DNA from: Phytophthora sp. 'mugwort'
Lineage: Eukaryota > Oomycota > Peronosporomycetes > Peronosporales > Peronosporaceae
DNA length: 64,000 nt
Direction: 5' to 3'
Assembly: GCA_033558025.1 (NCBI GenBank)
Contig: JAUCEF010000002.1
Coordinates: 2,666,001 to 2,730,000, forward strand
The translations under genes were made by a program, and so were the position numbers. Below are positions 10,931 through 21,756 of the stretch, piece after piece. How positions within the stretch are numbered: position 1 is the first letter of the stretch; every line of letters starts with the position of its first letter. Under the pieces are notes generated by a model, which made no database searches, was not told the DNA's origin, and was given only the letters and a program-made list of their open reading frames with translations.

Positions 10931-12213
10931 ATCCGTCCATACCGAGTTCTTCTACCTGTCCTCAGACCAGTGATCTTCTCCACTTCGTATTCGTCTGCCT
11001 CTAGATCCGGCGTTTAGCTATCTTCGGGCAACAGAGTTTCGTCAAAATGCAGTCGATCCGAGACTGGTACAGTCAACTCGATCTGTGGCCGATCTGGGAA
11101 TTCCTTGACCAACTTCAACTTGGATACATGCCGGGAAGAGCCGATACTCCGTTCCGGTCACCTCGAGGCGCAGTGAGTATTCGTTGATCGTCTCTGCAAC
11201 TCAGAACGGACCATGCCACAGATGGGCTAGCTTACGCGCATATCCTTCCTACACGCGATCCAGGTGCAGCCAAACTTGAGATCCGGCTTCGATCTGACGT
11301 GGTAGGCATCGTCATTATGCCGATCGTCTCGATCTGAAATCGCCTCCTACAGCTTGACAATGACTTGTTCCCTTGCCGTTTTGGTAATAATGATCTGGTA
11401 CCTCCATCTCCTAGGATCTCGATATCGGGTGCAAGTACTGCCCAAAGGTATGGTGGCTTCCAAAGTCGAGCTGGGGTCCCATCCGTGTACTAGGTAGAAT
11501 GGTGTATCCCCTCGCACTCCATCTTAGGCCGTGTTGATCGCAAACGTCAGTCGCTCCGCGTACTCACCCCAATTTTTTTTTTTCTGCTGGTTGAGATCTT
11601 AAACAAACGTTTTCAAAGCTCGAATTATGGTATGTACCATTCGTTCCGCCGTTCCGTTTGCTTATGGTCGATACGCATCGTCGCCCTCTGTTGCTGTCCG
11701 AGGATCTTGTTAAACGCTCGGAAGAAGTCAGACATGAACCCGGGTTCTCGACCGAGGCGGATCGCCTCGCTAGCGCCAAATCTCCGGAAAATACACTCCT
11801 CGTACTCGGCGGTCCTCTGGGCCGTTCTAGACGCACTTGCCTTCGCGATCAAACATTGTGTGAACAGATCTACCCAGATCAAATACTTCAGTGTTGCCCT
11901 TGAACGACCTCGGCAGCGAGGGTATGTGATCCATTGCAACGATCTGGAAAGGGTATGTCGCCTGGAGGTTCCCAGGCGATTTTCCTCTGATCGTGGGGCG
12001 ACCCTTTCTAGTTTCGCAGTCTACACGTTCACCCACATATCTCTGCACGCTGCGATATAAACTTCTCCAGTGGAAATGATCCCTGATCCGTTGATATGTA
12101 CGGACAATCCCTTGATGTCCACCTTCAACGCTCGCATAATAGTGATGCAAGATATCAAGGTGGAGTGTCTCGGTTGCGACCAGCCTCATCAATCCGTCCC
12201 GATCTACTTCCAA
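10880..12213 (-). pseudogene. E-A integrase with chromodomain
   Basis: The H2C2 zinc region is at 12213-12000 ('HHYYASVEGGHQGIVRTYQ' then a decayed Cys pair, 'VDCETRKG'). The catalytic core follows ('IVAMDHIPSLPRSF', then 'YLIWVDLFTQCLIAKAS', 'REPGFMSDFFRAFNKILGQ'), crossing frames at ~11900, 11640 and an A13 run at 11572-11584. At ~11215-11180 is the GPY/F-type motif ('LAHLWHGPF'), and at ~10985-10880 a chromodomain ('EYEVEKITGLRTGRRTRYG', 'REFLVHWKGYA'). The expected second Asp ('HDRE') reads 'LGRE', so the catalytic triad is damaged. Chromodomain integrases target modified histones. Nonfunctional, but the domain order is clear. Confidence 0.8.
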
Positions 12214-12299
12214 CCTCTAGGTAGGCGGACAGTAGAACAGCAGATCATTCCCTCCACCTCGTTGATGGGTCACTCCTTGCTGCCGCTGCAGTGCAGTGC

Positions 12300-12765
12300 T
12301 GGCTAAACTGTCCGTACTAGCATTTCAGTCGCGCTTCACGTGTAACATTTCGTAGTCTGGCCAGACCTTGAGCCGATCCAAGGTCTTCTGCCTCAACAGC
12401 GTCAATCCGGGTGCCTTACAGTCGATCTCGCCTCGTACTTGTCTGATCACCAGATTTGAATCACCGCAAATCACCAAACACCTCTGCGCCATTCATTCCA
12501 ACCAGTCAAAACATTGCAGGACTCCATTGTACTCTGCCTCGTTCATAGTCAGATCCGCGGTATGACGGGACTGGGGCTTCAAAACCGTCCACCCCGGTAG
12601 CTTCCACAAAATCACACTATAGGCTCCGCTACCTCGTTTTACTCGTGCGGATCCGTCAAAATTCACCCCAAACAGCTCCTCGTTCGCGCCTATTACTGGG
12701 ATTGGTGCTTGGAACTGACGGCGTTGCTCTTTCCTGGGTGCGATCGCGATCAAAGCCTCGTCCAC
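12300..12765 (-). pseudogene. E-A additional archaeal/plant-type RNase H (aRNH)
   Basis: Downstream of the normal gypsy RNase H there is a second, distinct RNase H. The frame at 12765-12493 holds 'FGVNFDGSARVKRGSGAY' (first catalytic Asp), 'MNEAEYNGVLQCFDWLE' (catalytic Glu); the continuation in another frame has 'VICGDSNLVIRQVRGE' (second Asp) and ends with 'RDWNASTDSLAS' (the N/H-x-x-A-D block). This matches the aRNH that Tat-lineage elements of plants and Chronos/Archon elements of oomycetes acquired independently. It would remove RNA from RNA:DNA hybrids during cDNA synthesis. Four catalytic positions can be placed, unlike the RT next to it, which is dead. Confidence 0.75.
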
Positions 12766-14745
12766 CTTGGCCGAGTTGTAATGCTGGCGGGGAACGTCCC
12801 CAAGATCTCATCTTTTCCCTTGGAACACTTCTCAATCTCGAGCGTCCATGGCGACAGGAGTGCTGCCCATTGACCTAATCGTCCTTGGAGACCAGGTAAT
12901 CTGAAGAGACATGCCAGCGTCGAGTGTCTGGTCAAGATCCGGATCTTTCGTCCAACCAACATGTTGTTGTTCAGATCTAAGATCCGCAACAAGGCCAACG
13001 CTTTCTTTTCTACCCCAATGTAGTTAAGCCCATTCGACTTCAACGTACGACTCGCAAACATCACTGGGTGGTACACGCGATCGTGCTCTTGCATCAGAGC
13101 AGCCGAGATCGCCCAACAACTACCACAGGTTGACAATCTGGATCGAAATGACGCAAGATCGGAGTAGCGGCATTCTTCTCTTTCAGAATGTTAAAAGATC
13201 TGGACGCCCGAATCCACTTATCGTCTACTGCACTCGGGACTGCCTTCGGTTGATCGGGTAGAGGATAGACTGATCTGTCTGGATCCGGAACGTCCAAACC
13301 GAGATTGGGGGATTTTTCACCGAGGGCCTGACGGAGATCTTGACGCTTCATTAGCTCGCTAAATCCATTTCACGTAGCTCATACAAGCCTGCTGCATAAA
13401 TTGCGTAGTCTTCAATGAACCGGCTATAATAATTCCAACTGCCTAGGAACGATTGAATCGATCTGAGCGATTCCGGGAAAGGCAAGTCGGTTAACCCTTT
13501 TACGTCCTTCGGATGTGCCTCCAGGCCTTATATCGACACTTGATGCCCTAGGTAAATCCACTTTTCTTAATTCCCAGAAAATATTGACAACACTGATCGA
13601 TAAGTTCCATCTGTCACAGGCATCCAGTAAACGTTCCACTCGATCGCAAAGTTGATCCCAAGTTCCGGCAGTGATTATGATGTATTTGATATATGATCTG
13701 CGTCCTAAAACGGAAGGTTTGCTGGGATCTTCGGGCTCTCCTGCGTCAAACACATCCGTGCGTCACCATGTAGGTTTCGATTTCGAGATCTTCATGAATC
13801 CATACAAAGCGTTGTCCACCAGCCGTTGATAAATCTGCGGTGCGTTTTTGAGTCCGAATGGCATCCTATTCCACGCGAATAACCCGAAAGGGGCGATGAA
13901 GGCCGAGATCGCGCGAGCTTGAGCGGTCATCGGGACCACCCATAATCCACTCGCCATGTCTAATGAACAATACCATAGTACTTTGTCCAGAACTTCCAAC
14001 AGATCGTTAATCAGTGGCATCGGGTAGACCATTAGTCATGTCAGATCGTTCACCAACCGGTAGTCGATGAACAGCCGTATATCCACTCCGTTGTTCTTAA
14101 TGATGATTACGATCGGAGATGCCCATGGAGAAATCGAATGTTGGATGATCTTGGCTGCTAACAGTCCCTTGATCAGATTTGATAACTTCTCCCTGAAACG
14201 CGTCGCCACCTTCCGTACTCGCTGCGCCACGGGCTTCGCACCTCCTACATCGATATCGCATACAACGCCCCTTGTGGCCGGAGACTGCGCGTTGCCTTTG
14301 ACGATCAGGAGGTGTCGTCTCTTCCATATCATCTGTCGAAGTCGATCGATCTCTTCAGGGGTGTTATATGTTGTATCTCCCACTTGAATATCCTCGATCG
14401 TCACTTCCACCGTCGTAGCAATCTTGACTTCGGGCAGCACCGCTAACTTTCTGGCCACGTCTTCCGCCTTCATCTCCCCTCCTTCATGATGGTAGCTCAA
14501 ATCGTTTCCAGTCAGATCATCATCTTTACGACGATCGGGATAACGATCGTGATTTCGTCTCCGATCTTCAGGCAGGTTCGATGATCTAACTGTGTTGTAC
14601 CTTCTCGTCCTGTGAAACATTTTTGGGCGATATCTGATCCACCACAGCCGGTAAATCAGACGTTCCCAGATCCGACAGCGGATCGATATGTCCTTCCGGA
14701 TCTGCCGCCATCGTGATCTCGTCAGCCTGACTTATAGTCAGGGTG
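12750..14745 (-). pseudogene. E-A reverse transcriptase and gypsy RNase H
   Basis: From 14745 a Ser/Asp-rich linker leads into RT fingers at 14620-14036 ('SISPWASPIVIIIKNNGVDIRLFIDYRLVN' region, quoted only by its start and end), then palm at 14032-13763 ('DMASGLWVVPM', 'PFGLKNAPQIYQRL'). The catalytic YIDD box at ~13690 reads 'SYIKYIIITAG', so both metal-binding Asp residues are lost. Thumb/connection follows to 13094, and gypsy RNase H at 13136-12750 ('VYHPVMFASRTL', 'RILTRHSTLACLF', 'GRLGQWAALL'). Frameshifts fall near 14035, 13755, 13400 and 13130. The N-terminal side ends at the junction with the next gypsy element at ~14745, so Gag and protease are absent. Confidence 0.85.
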
Positions 14746-15175
14746 TCAGTTTGGGCGACCGCCGTAGCTGGATGAAATCCAGACTCATCGACTTCCAGCA
14801 GTCCGCTGGAACGGGCAGGCTCTGCAAAGGAGCCGAGGCGTGCCCGGCGGGTTTCACCCGCGGACATGTTTCACATGTCTTCACGTACTGTGTGACCCAC
14901 TTGTACATGTGGGCCCACCAAAAGTACTGAAAGACCGATTGGAAGGTCTTCTTGCGGCCCAAGTGACCGCTGGACGGCGCATCGAGTGCCTCCTGTAGGA
15001 TGTCAAACTTGAGATCCTCGTCGTTTGGAACGGCTACCCGAGGGGGTTCATGGGGCTTCACTCGGTAGTAGAGAAGGTCATCATCGGCCCACTCGTATTG
15101 ATGGAGCCGAGCTCTCTGACGTGGTGTGAGCCACTCGGTCTTGGCTTCCTTGCCAGCGGCCAGGAAACGCACCAA
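14738..15175 (-). pseudogene. G2 integrase N-terminal part
   Basis: A 145-residue frame includes 'DDDLLYYR', the zinc-binding H2C2 region ('APSSGHLGRKKTFQSVFQYF' then 'YVKTCETCPRVKPAGHAS') and the first core block 'WKSMSLDFI'. After that first catalytic Asp the match ends and the sequence becomes E-A linker. The rest of the core and the C-terminal domain are missing from this window. Confidence 0.8.
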
Positions 15176-15439
15176 AGGTGCCAGGGCTTCGTGCCCCGAT
15201 ACGGCATGTGTATCTGATCCTATAGATCGGTCGTGGCGCGACTTATGTTCGCCAGCTCCGGCCTGGGTGACAACGCATCGGCAAGCACGTCGCGCTTGCC
15301 AGGCTTGTACTCGACGCGGAAGTTATATTCCGCGAAGAAGGACAGCCACATCGCTATCCTATTGGACAGATGGGCGAATTTGGCGCCGTCTGTAAGGATG
15401 CGTGATTTGTGTAAATCACAAAAGGCTGTTAGCCCAGGA

Positions 15440-16720
15440 GATGCACCCGGAACTTGACAAGGACGTACTGCATGGCAAGCAGCTCCTTGTCATGAACGGA
15501 GTAGTTCCGTTCGGCAGACTTGAGCTGCCGGGACTGAAATGAAATCACTCGTTCACGTCCTGTGCATCATGCTGCAGCAATGCATAATCGGATGCATCAC
15601 AGACGAACGGCTTCGTCTCGTCCGGCAGTGCCAGGACAGACGCCTTCTGTAGGCTCGCCTTGACATTGTCAAAGGCCTCCTGGTGCTCACGCCCCCAGTG
15701 CAAGTCGGTATCCTTCTTCAGAAAATCCGACAAGGGTCTAGCCAGACCCGCGTACCCTTCGCTGTACTTATGGAGGTAGTTGGCTAAACCCAGCCACTTC
15801 CTCAGGTCCTTCTGGTACCTTGGCGTTGGCCAAGCCGAAATGGCCTTGATTTTCTCATGGTCGGCTCGAATGCCGACGTTGCTAACGAATCAATCGAGAA
15901 CTTTGATCTCTTGCGCCGCGAAGACGCACTTGTCGATGTTGGCATAGAGCTTGTACGCTCTGATGACCTCCAATACTCGACGGAGGTGCTCCAAATGCAC
16001 CTCCATAGCCGTCTTGCCTCCCTCGGCACGGCTATGGACGAGGATGTCGTCGAAGTACGTCTGTGCGTACGACGCAGTGGTCTAAACAACTGCGTGGCCA
16101 GGCGATTGAACGTTGCCGGGGCTTTAGACAGGCCATGTAGCATAACCAGCCACTCTCAGAGCATACCGCTCGCGGTGCTCACTACCGTGAGCGGGATGTC
16201 GCTCTCGCGCATCAGGATCTGGTATTATCCGTCCGCCATATCCAGGGCGCTGTATAACTCGCACCCGGCCATGTTGTTTAACAACACATCCTTTCGCGGG
16301 ATGGGTGTCTGGGCCGACACCGTTGCGCCGTTCAGCTTATTAAAAGCATGAACCAGACGCCACTTTCCGTTCGGCTTCCGAACGCAGAAGGTTGGCGTCG
16401 AGTACGGGGATTTCGATTCCCGAATCATGCCTGTCCTTGAGGCGGAGAAGGCATCAATGACCTCGCACTGCTCACGAGTCAATGACCATTGTCTGATGGC
16501 ACAGTCCTTTGTGCCCGGCACGAGATCAATTCTCGTACCTGATCCAACGATCCGGTGGGAGTTGAGACGGTGGATCCTTGAACACCACGTCCTCGAACTC
16601 CTTCCTTAAAGGATACACTGGATCCTCTCTGTTCTTGAGAATCTCAGAACCCAACCGCGAGGCACGCTGAGAGGAGAATGCTTCCAGGACGAACTCGTCC
16701 ATAAACGAGGAGAAATTCAA
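15440..16720 (-). pseudogene. G2 reverse transcriptase and RNase H
   Basis: RT fingers lie at 16521-16225 ('SPYSTPTFCVRKPNGKWRLV' and 'YSALDMADG'), palm at ~16150-16030, where one frame reads 'LHGLSKAPATFNRL' and another 'YAQTYFDDILVHS', so the catalytic FDD is intact. RNase H begins at 15733-15545 ('LHWGREHQEAFDNVK', 'FVCDASDYA') and continues to ~15240 with scraps of the 'TDGAKFAHLSNRIAMW' type segment. Frameshifts near 16200, 16040, 15790, 15560 and 15430 break the protein. A conserved linker (17184-16717) precedes the RT. Confidence 0.8.
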
Positions 16721-17184
16721 TTCCTCTGGAGTGGGTATTGCTTCAAGAGTACCACCTCCGCGACTTCTCCTGCCTTCAGGTCGGCCAGGAAATCTGTCGT
16801 CGTCAACTCGTCGAGGTTCAGGGGCTCTGGTACCTCTGGCAGCGGCTCTAGTTGGATGCCGCCTGCTTTGACACGATGGCCGGTCTCGCCGTCGAAAATG
16901 TGATTACATCCTTCGACAGGCCGCGTCGGAAGAACCCGGGCCCTCGGTTCCGAGTCGCTTGAAGCGACTCCAGTCTGAAATGACTTCAGACTCGACTTGC
17001 GGTGTCGATTATTTCGTCGACGGTGACCGTGACGTGGTACTTCGTTACCCACGTCTGTGGACGTCTCATTGATGACGTCCAAAACTTCTAGAGCTTCGTG
17101 TGGAACAAGGTTACCCACACAGGAAGCGCATTCTGCACCTTCCTCGTCAATTTTTATCTGGGTGACACGGTTTGGAATACCCAC
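16717..17184 (-). pseudogene. G2 protease-RT linker
   Basis: A 155-residue open frame, acidic with a short basic stretch ('RHGHRRRNNRHRKSSLK'), ending 'LNLDELTTTDFLADLKAGEVAEVVLL', which in related gypsy polyproteins lies just before RT. The DNA at 17090-17215 contains two copies of a ~60-bp unit starting 'ggttacccacacaggaagcg'/'ggaatacccacacaggaagc', a local tandem duplication. Confidence 0.55.
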
Positions 17185-17423
17185 ACAGGAAGCGCCCCGC
17201 GCTTCTTCCTCGTCAGTTTCAGTCTGGGTGACTTAGTGTCGACCTAGGCTACCCACCTGGTCGGTGCCTCCGGGCACCGTACTCTTGAAGCCTCAGCCGC
17301 CGGTCTAGATTCCGGCGGGGGGTCGAGGGCTATCCTGCAAGGACTGCCGCACTCGACCAGGTGCAGCTTCTGCTGCCACCGCTTCTAGGGAGTCGCTCAA
17401 ATACGTCGGCGGCTCCCAAACAT

Positions 17424-17954
17424 TCACCGGATGCTCTTGCATCCCGGCGCCCCTTTCGGACGCCCCAGTTCTGGCAGAGGTGGGAACATGACCAATGCTC
17501 TGCCAGTAACTGCGGTCCTGGCCCCGATGGCTTTGTTTCGCCAAACGATCCATGGCTCATGTTTCTCGAGCCAGGGCATGCCCAGGATCAAGTCATACTT
17601 GTCCATCTCTAGGACAGTAAACTGCTCCATGCTGTCGAAGTCCTCGAACTTCACAGCTAGATCCATATGGATATTGGGAACGGTAATCACCGTTCCGTCG
17701 GCCAGTTGTACTGACACTGTCCCGTTGCCTTTGCTTTCTCGTAAAGCATCGGCCAACTTGTTGCTGTTCTCCGCAACCGTCTGGCTGCGAAGGTCTTCGA
17801 TGCACCGGAGTCTATCAAGACTCGGAAGGGATGGGTATATCCCCATACACTTACGTGTACATCTAGAGCCCAACGCTGCCCTTCTTCGATTCGAGAGTGC
17901 AAAGACTCTCAGGGGCTCTGCCTCCATGGTGCGCGCCTCCCGCGCACCGCTCAT
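17424..17954 (-). pseudogene. G2 aspartic protease
   Basis: One frame at 17902-17687 reads 'FRVLIDSGASKTF', the retropepsin active site D-S-G-A; the downstream part continues in a 176-residue frame ('DGTVITVPNIHMDLAVKFED', 'YDLILGMPWLEKHEP'), with the second family hallmark I-L-G-M-P-W-L. The two halves are in different frames. It would process Gag-Pol. The protein region shares DNA with readable frames on the + strand, which I take as shadows. Confidence 0.75.
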
Positions 17955-18960
17955 GAAGACTTAGATCTTCCCCAGTAGGGCACCCCGCCACTACTGGTGT
18001 CCTGCGTTTCCCTGACCGTGAGGCCGCGGACTTTGCCAGCGACCCTTGACGCGGGATGGGCTTTGGAGGGAAACGCTTTCGTTGTCCCCCCGCAGGATGT
18101 GTCCTGTGCTCTACCTTACCACAGCTATAGCAGCGAATATCATGCTGCTCGGCGAGCCCAAGTTCCATGGGAACTTGCCCGTTTGGGGCCCCGCGACTTG
18201 GTGTCGCAGCCTCTGTCCACATCGCCGCCGGCGTGCGTGCCTGGTGGTGACTGTATTCCTCTTGGAGGGCGACCGGGATCACCTCTTCCAGAGTATTGGC
18301 CTGCAATAGCTGGGTGCGGGCCGGGCCTACTCTTTGGCCGTCCATGAACACCGTCACTTTGATGTATTCATGGAGTGGTTGTTCCACGAGGGATGCGATG
18401 AGCTGCCGCATCTCCTGGATGTACTCGTGCAGATCACGTCTTCCCTGTTTACATGACAGAAGCGTGACCGCTGGTGGTACGCATAGTTCGCCGGGAGGAA
18501 GGCGGCTCTGAGCTGTTCACACAGCTGAGCCCTGGATGCTTCGCATCCAGGAGTTGTCGCTTCCCGCGTATACGCCCAACTCATAGCACGCCCGCTAAGG
18601 TTGGAGAGGTCAAAAGCCACTCGGAGGTTCTCCGAGGAGATGAGAGCCGCATCCATTGCGAGCTCTACTTCTCACACCCAGAAGTGAAGGTTTTCACCTT
18701 TCTTCCCTAAATATGGGTTTACCTTCAGCCTCAGCGGCTTGGGGTAGACCGTTTCGACTCTGCGGCCGGAACTTGCAGGTTGCTCCGAACATGTTCGATG
18801 AGCCCCCGCTCAACACGTCGAACGCGGTCACGCGTTTGACCTGCTCAGCTTGCGTTGACGAAGCCAAGCTGCGCAAGGCATCCATTCCAAAGATGCCAGT
18901 CATCTTACGAACGGACTCGAATTGTGAGTCGTTGAGATGAGAAAACTCATTCCAGTCCAT
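17863..18960 (-). pseudogene. G2 Gag
   Basis: The start at 18960 gives 'MDWNEFSHLNDSQFESVRKM'. A helical capsid-like segment is in a second frame (18656-18354: 'FDLSNLSGRAMSWAY', 'LCEQLRAAFLPANYAYHQRS'), and a third frame (18411-17863) carries 'MRQLIASLVEQPLHEYIKV' and a nucleocapsid knuckle 'CYSCGKVEHRTHPAG', where the last Cys of CCHC seems replaced by His or Pro. The order capsid helices-knuckle-protease is canonical. At least three frameshifts. Confidence 0.75.
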
Positions 18961-18984
18961 GTTGCTAGGACCCCGAGGTTTCAG

Positions 18985-19395
18985 CTAGTAACCCGCGTAG
19001 GCATGGATTGACTACAAGTGCTATCAAGTATGGCGGGGTACACAACACCTTGCGCACAGGAAGTGTGACATCCGGATAGTACACAAACGCTCAGTGAACG
19101 GCAGTTCACTAGTCCCTGGCCCGTGAAACTATTACCAAAATTAGTAGATTTAAGACTGAATATATTTATAGGTGGCCCCTTTTGGTGCATCTACATATTA
19201 ACTATTAGTCACCTATAATGTTCCCTAGATGTTACCCTGTTAAGTGGCTCTGAGGTCTTAGTACCCTTTCTGTGGTACCTATCCATGACGTCATTACCGT
19301 CGACGTCATAGTGATGTTTGGCCACATCACTTAGTGTACTTGGGTACACTTGCTCTGAAGAGTGACTTGGTACTCTTCATGTAACCCCGTTACAA
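18985..19395 (-). repeat. LTR-like sequence adjacent to G2 gag
   Basis: This AT-richer, gene-free stretch sits where the G2 5' LTR should be. It starts near 'acaagtgctatcaag' (~19014) and ends with 'tgtaaccccgttaca' at 19381-19395, which on the - strand is a TGTAACGGGGTTACA LTR start. Several internal inverted pairs are present ('ggtactaagacctc' region, 'gacgtcattaccgtcgacgtca'). Confidence 0.5.
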
Positions 19396-19796
19396 CAAGT
19401 GCTACCAGGCGCAGCAGGGCTGCGTAACGTAGTGCCACAGAGGAAGACGTATGACTCCCCGAGTCTATATCCTAACCGCTAAGGTCTCCGCAGAGACTTA
19501 GATCGCTCTAGATATACCACTAGAGGCTCAAAGAGTTAGTATTCAGAAACCTAGGGCAATACTCTCTTTGATGCTAAATCTGAACTGTTATTTATTTTCT
19601 TATCTGCGGCAAATCCGTCTGTGATGTAAACGTATGACTCTAACTATCTACCATATATAAACCTAGTTAAATGCATATCGAGTGGCCCTGTTGCCACGTA
19701 CTAAAATCCTGTTAATCCAAGTGGTACCAAGCACCACTTGCTGCAAGGTGATACGTAGCATGGCTACACTTCGTGCCACCTTCGTGTAACCCCGTT
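19393..19796 (-). repeat. Second, different LTR abutting the first
   Basis: It has the same edges ('acaagtgctaccagg' at one side, 'tgtaaccccgttaca' at 19782-19796) but its interior differs almost completely from 19014-19395. It includes 'cttggtac'-type inverted pairs near its end. Two LTRs with identical termini and unrelated interiors lie head to tail with no internal region between them. Confidence 0.5.
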
Positions 19797-19879
19797 ACAG
19801 GTTGTAACTTCATGCAATCTGACGATAAGGGCTGCGAACGCGTCGCTAGCTTCCAGTCACGACAGGTGCAACCGGCTAA

Positions 19880-20216
19880 GAAGAATTAGAATCTCGTTCA
19901 TGACAAGGAACTCCTCGCCATGCGCTTCGCTCTAATCAAATTTAAAGTGCATCTGCTCGGCGAGCAGATGTTCGTAATCTACACGGATCACGCTTCGTTG
20001 CGGACTCTAACCAAGAGCCCGTATCTGTCGCAACACATGGCTCGTTGGCTTTTTGTTTTCGCCAAAAACAACTTCGCAGTCCACTACAAGCCCGGCAAGA
20101 ACAACATTCTCGCCGACGCGCTGTCCCACCATCCAGATTATGATCCACGACGTGATCTTGGTCATCAAGCACTTGACGACGACGCCGAAGACGAGGATTG
20201 CGCTCTCTGTCTCTGA
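19880..20216 (+). pseudogene. gypsy RNase H fragment (+ strand)
   Basis: The frame reads 'HDKELLAMRFALIKFKVHLL', then 'FVIYTDHASLRTLTKSPYLS' and 'QHMARWL...VHYKPGKNNILADALS', the typical gypsy RNase H with the final 'N-x-x-A-D-A-L-S' block. Nothing of RT precedes it and no integrase follows. It is an isolated fragment of a third gypsy family, in opposite orientation to G2. Confidence 0.85.
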
Positions 20217-20470
20217 GACTGGAGTCAACACGACGATATCGACTCCGAAGGGCCGCAAACAGCATAAGAAAATACTGGCCAAGTTGGAAACACGATAGCC
20301 AAGAAATGCTGTTTAGTAATAACGGAACGACTCCCGTCGCCTTTTGGCAGGAGAAAATCCTATTTTGGGGAACCGTCGAAAATTTGGAATGTCGTCGGTC
20401 ACCCGCAGTCACTTAGAAAAGAGCTCAATCCAGATTCCGTATTATGAGTGCCGGTGGGGGTGACAGCACG
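20217..20470. other. Gene-poor spacer
   Basis: Short run-off of the gypsy fragment and then no recognisable domain or repeat before the Harbinger transposase. Confidence 0.4.
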
Positions 20471-20474
20471 GAGC

Positions 20475-21756
20475 TCGTGCTCGCGCTCGCACTGGCCTCT
20501 GAAGGCGTTTAACAGAAGACGAAGCGCCAGCGCCGGCTCAATTATCAAACCAGAGCCGGCCTCCACCCTGGCCAACGCATTGGGACGGCTTGGGAGGCGA
20601 TCTTTACGTCAAGGCTTTCATCAAAACGACTGGCTTCGACGTCTGCACATTCACTTCATGCTATAGCGCTTTGAACCAAGGTGCGTTTGATACTAGTGAT
20701 AACGCTAGAAGATATGTGTCTGGCCGTGTCAATTGATTCAGGTGGAGCCCCACGCCGATACCGATATCAGACGTTGAAGACAACGGCGAGCCGTGAACAG
20801 AGCGGTGCTCACTTTCAGCAACTGCAGCTCTTTCCCTTGTCTCCACTATCTCTGCTCATCGATGCCCGAGCATTCACTGCATCAGATTTGCCGTGATACC
20901 TTAGGTGTGCAGTCGCTACTTGTTGTTCGCCTTGCAGATCCTCGATGAAGTGTTGCAGACAATGCTTGAGGCGACAATTCGCTGGCCCGAGAACCAGAGA
21001 GACTTTTCGGACTAATAAACCTTCGCCACCCGCTACTGGAAAAGGGGTTCTGCTTAGTGGATGGACTCAACATACCGGTGGCGACTTCCAATGATGAGAA
21101 CTTCCAGAACGCATACTACAATGGATGGACCTGCAACCACTATTGCTCAAGTACAATGGCTTTCGCTCCAGATGAATGTCTAATCTTCTGCAGCCTTAAC
21201 GCTCCTGGAAGTTGACACGATGCTGCGGTTGCTCGACAGACGATAAACTCCTGCGTCCTGCACACCCGACGGATACTACGCTATCGCTGACACAGCCTTC
21301 TCTCGCAACGAATCGCGAATGAAAGGTCGGATAAAGACGCAACAGAAGAAGAACTCAAGTCTTGTGCATCACCTCTAACAGACTGGAAGCATTTCGGAGT
21401 ATCGGCACCTGCTGCGGTTCAATCCTCAGCTAGTTTCATCTCGCCAAGCTGCTGAATGGTGCATGCGAGCGCTCCAGCGGCGTTTTGCACGTCTTAAAAT
21501 GCCACTTCCTGCTGACGATCTCAAACATAATCTCGTTGCTCTCAAAACCTGCATGCCTCTGCACCAAGTTCGCACTCGCTGCGTTGGGATTAACCAGATT
21601 CGCACCGTATATAAGAAAATCGAGCGTGGCGATGACCCCACCAGTGCGATGGTCTACGACGATTTTGCTCGGACGGTGTTTCGAGAGATCGAGAGCAGCG
21701 ATCGCATAGCTCGATACTACCGTCTCAACGAGTGGATCATTAATGACGAAACCTAG
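20475..21756 (+). pseudogene. PIF/Harbinger-type transposase (DDE_Tnp_4), degenerate
   Basis: Frame scraps from ~20600 ('LYVKAFIKTTGFDVCTF') lead to the DDE nuclease: 'FCLVDGLNIPVAT' at ~21048-21085 (first Asp), 'FQNAYYNGWTCNHY' at ~21100-21145, 'SLNAPGS-stop-HDAAVA' at ~21195-21235 (second Asp; the stop is TGA at a normally Trp position), 'DGYYAIADTAFSRNE' at ~21270-21315. A readable C-terminal frame at 21463-21756 continues with 'LKMPLPADDL', 'VRTRCVGINQIRTVY'. The enzyme would cut and paste DNA with 3-bp target duplications. Several frameshifts near 20700, 20880, 21000 and 21350. Family confident, activity excluded. Confidence 0.8.

Larger units (their letters stand above)
7233..14745 (-). 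mobile_element. Gypsy element E-A with antisense ORF (Chronos-like)
   Basis: Read in the pol direction (- strand), the element runs protease-RT linker, RT, RNase H, second RNase H, integrase, chromodomain (14745 to ~10880), then a long ORF on the opposite strand (8674-10930), then a leader/LTR-like region to ~7233. Upstream Gag and protease are missing because another gypsy element abuts at ~14745. An unusual density of GATC words runs across the whole interval and stops at both edges, which supports a single element. The extra RNase H and chromodomain match what I recall of the oomycete Chronos group of Ty3/gypsy elements; the antisense ORF is the unexpected part. Confidence 0.65.
14738..18960 (-). 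mobile_element. Second gypsy element (G2), truncated in integrase
   Basis: A gag-protease-RT-RNase H-integrase zinc order on the - strand identifies Ty3/gypsy. It begins with gag at 18960, close to LTR-like sequence at 18985-19395, and stops at ~14738 soon after the integrase core starts, at the boundary with E-A. It has the simple single RNase H layout and a different composition from E-A, so it is a separate family. Multiple frameshifts show it is dead. Confidence 0.8.
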
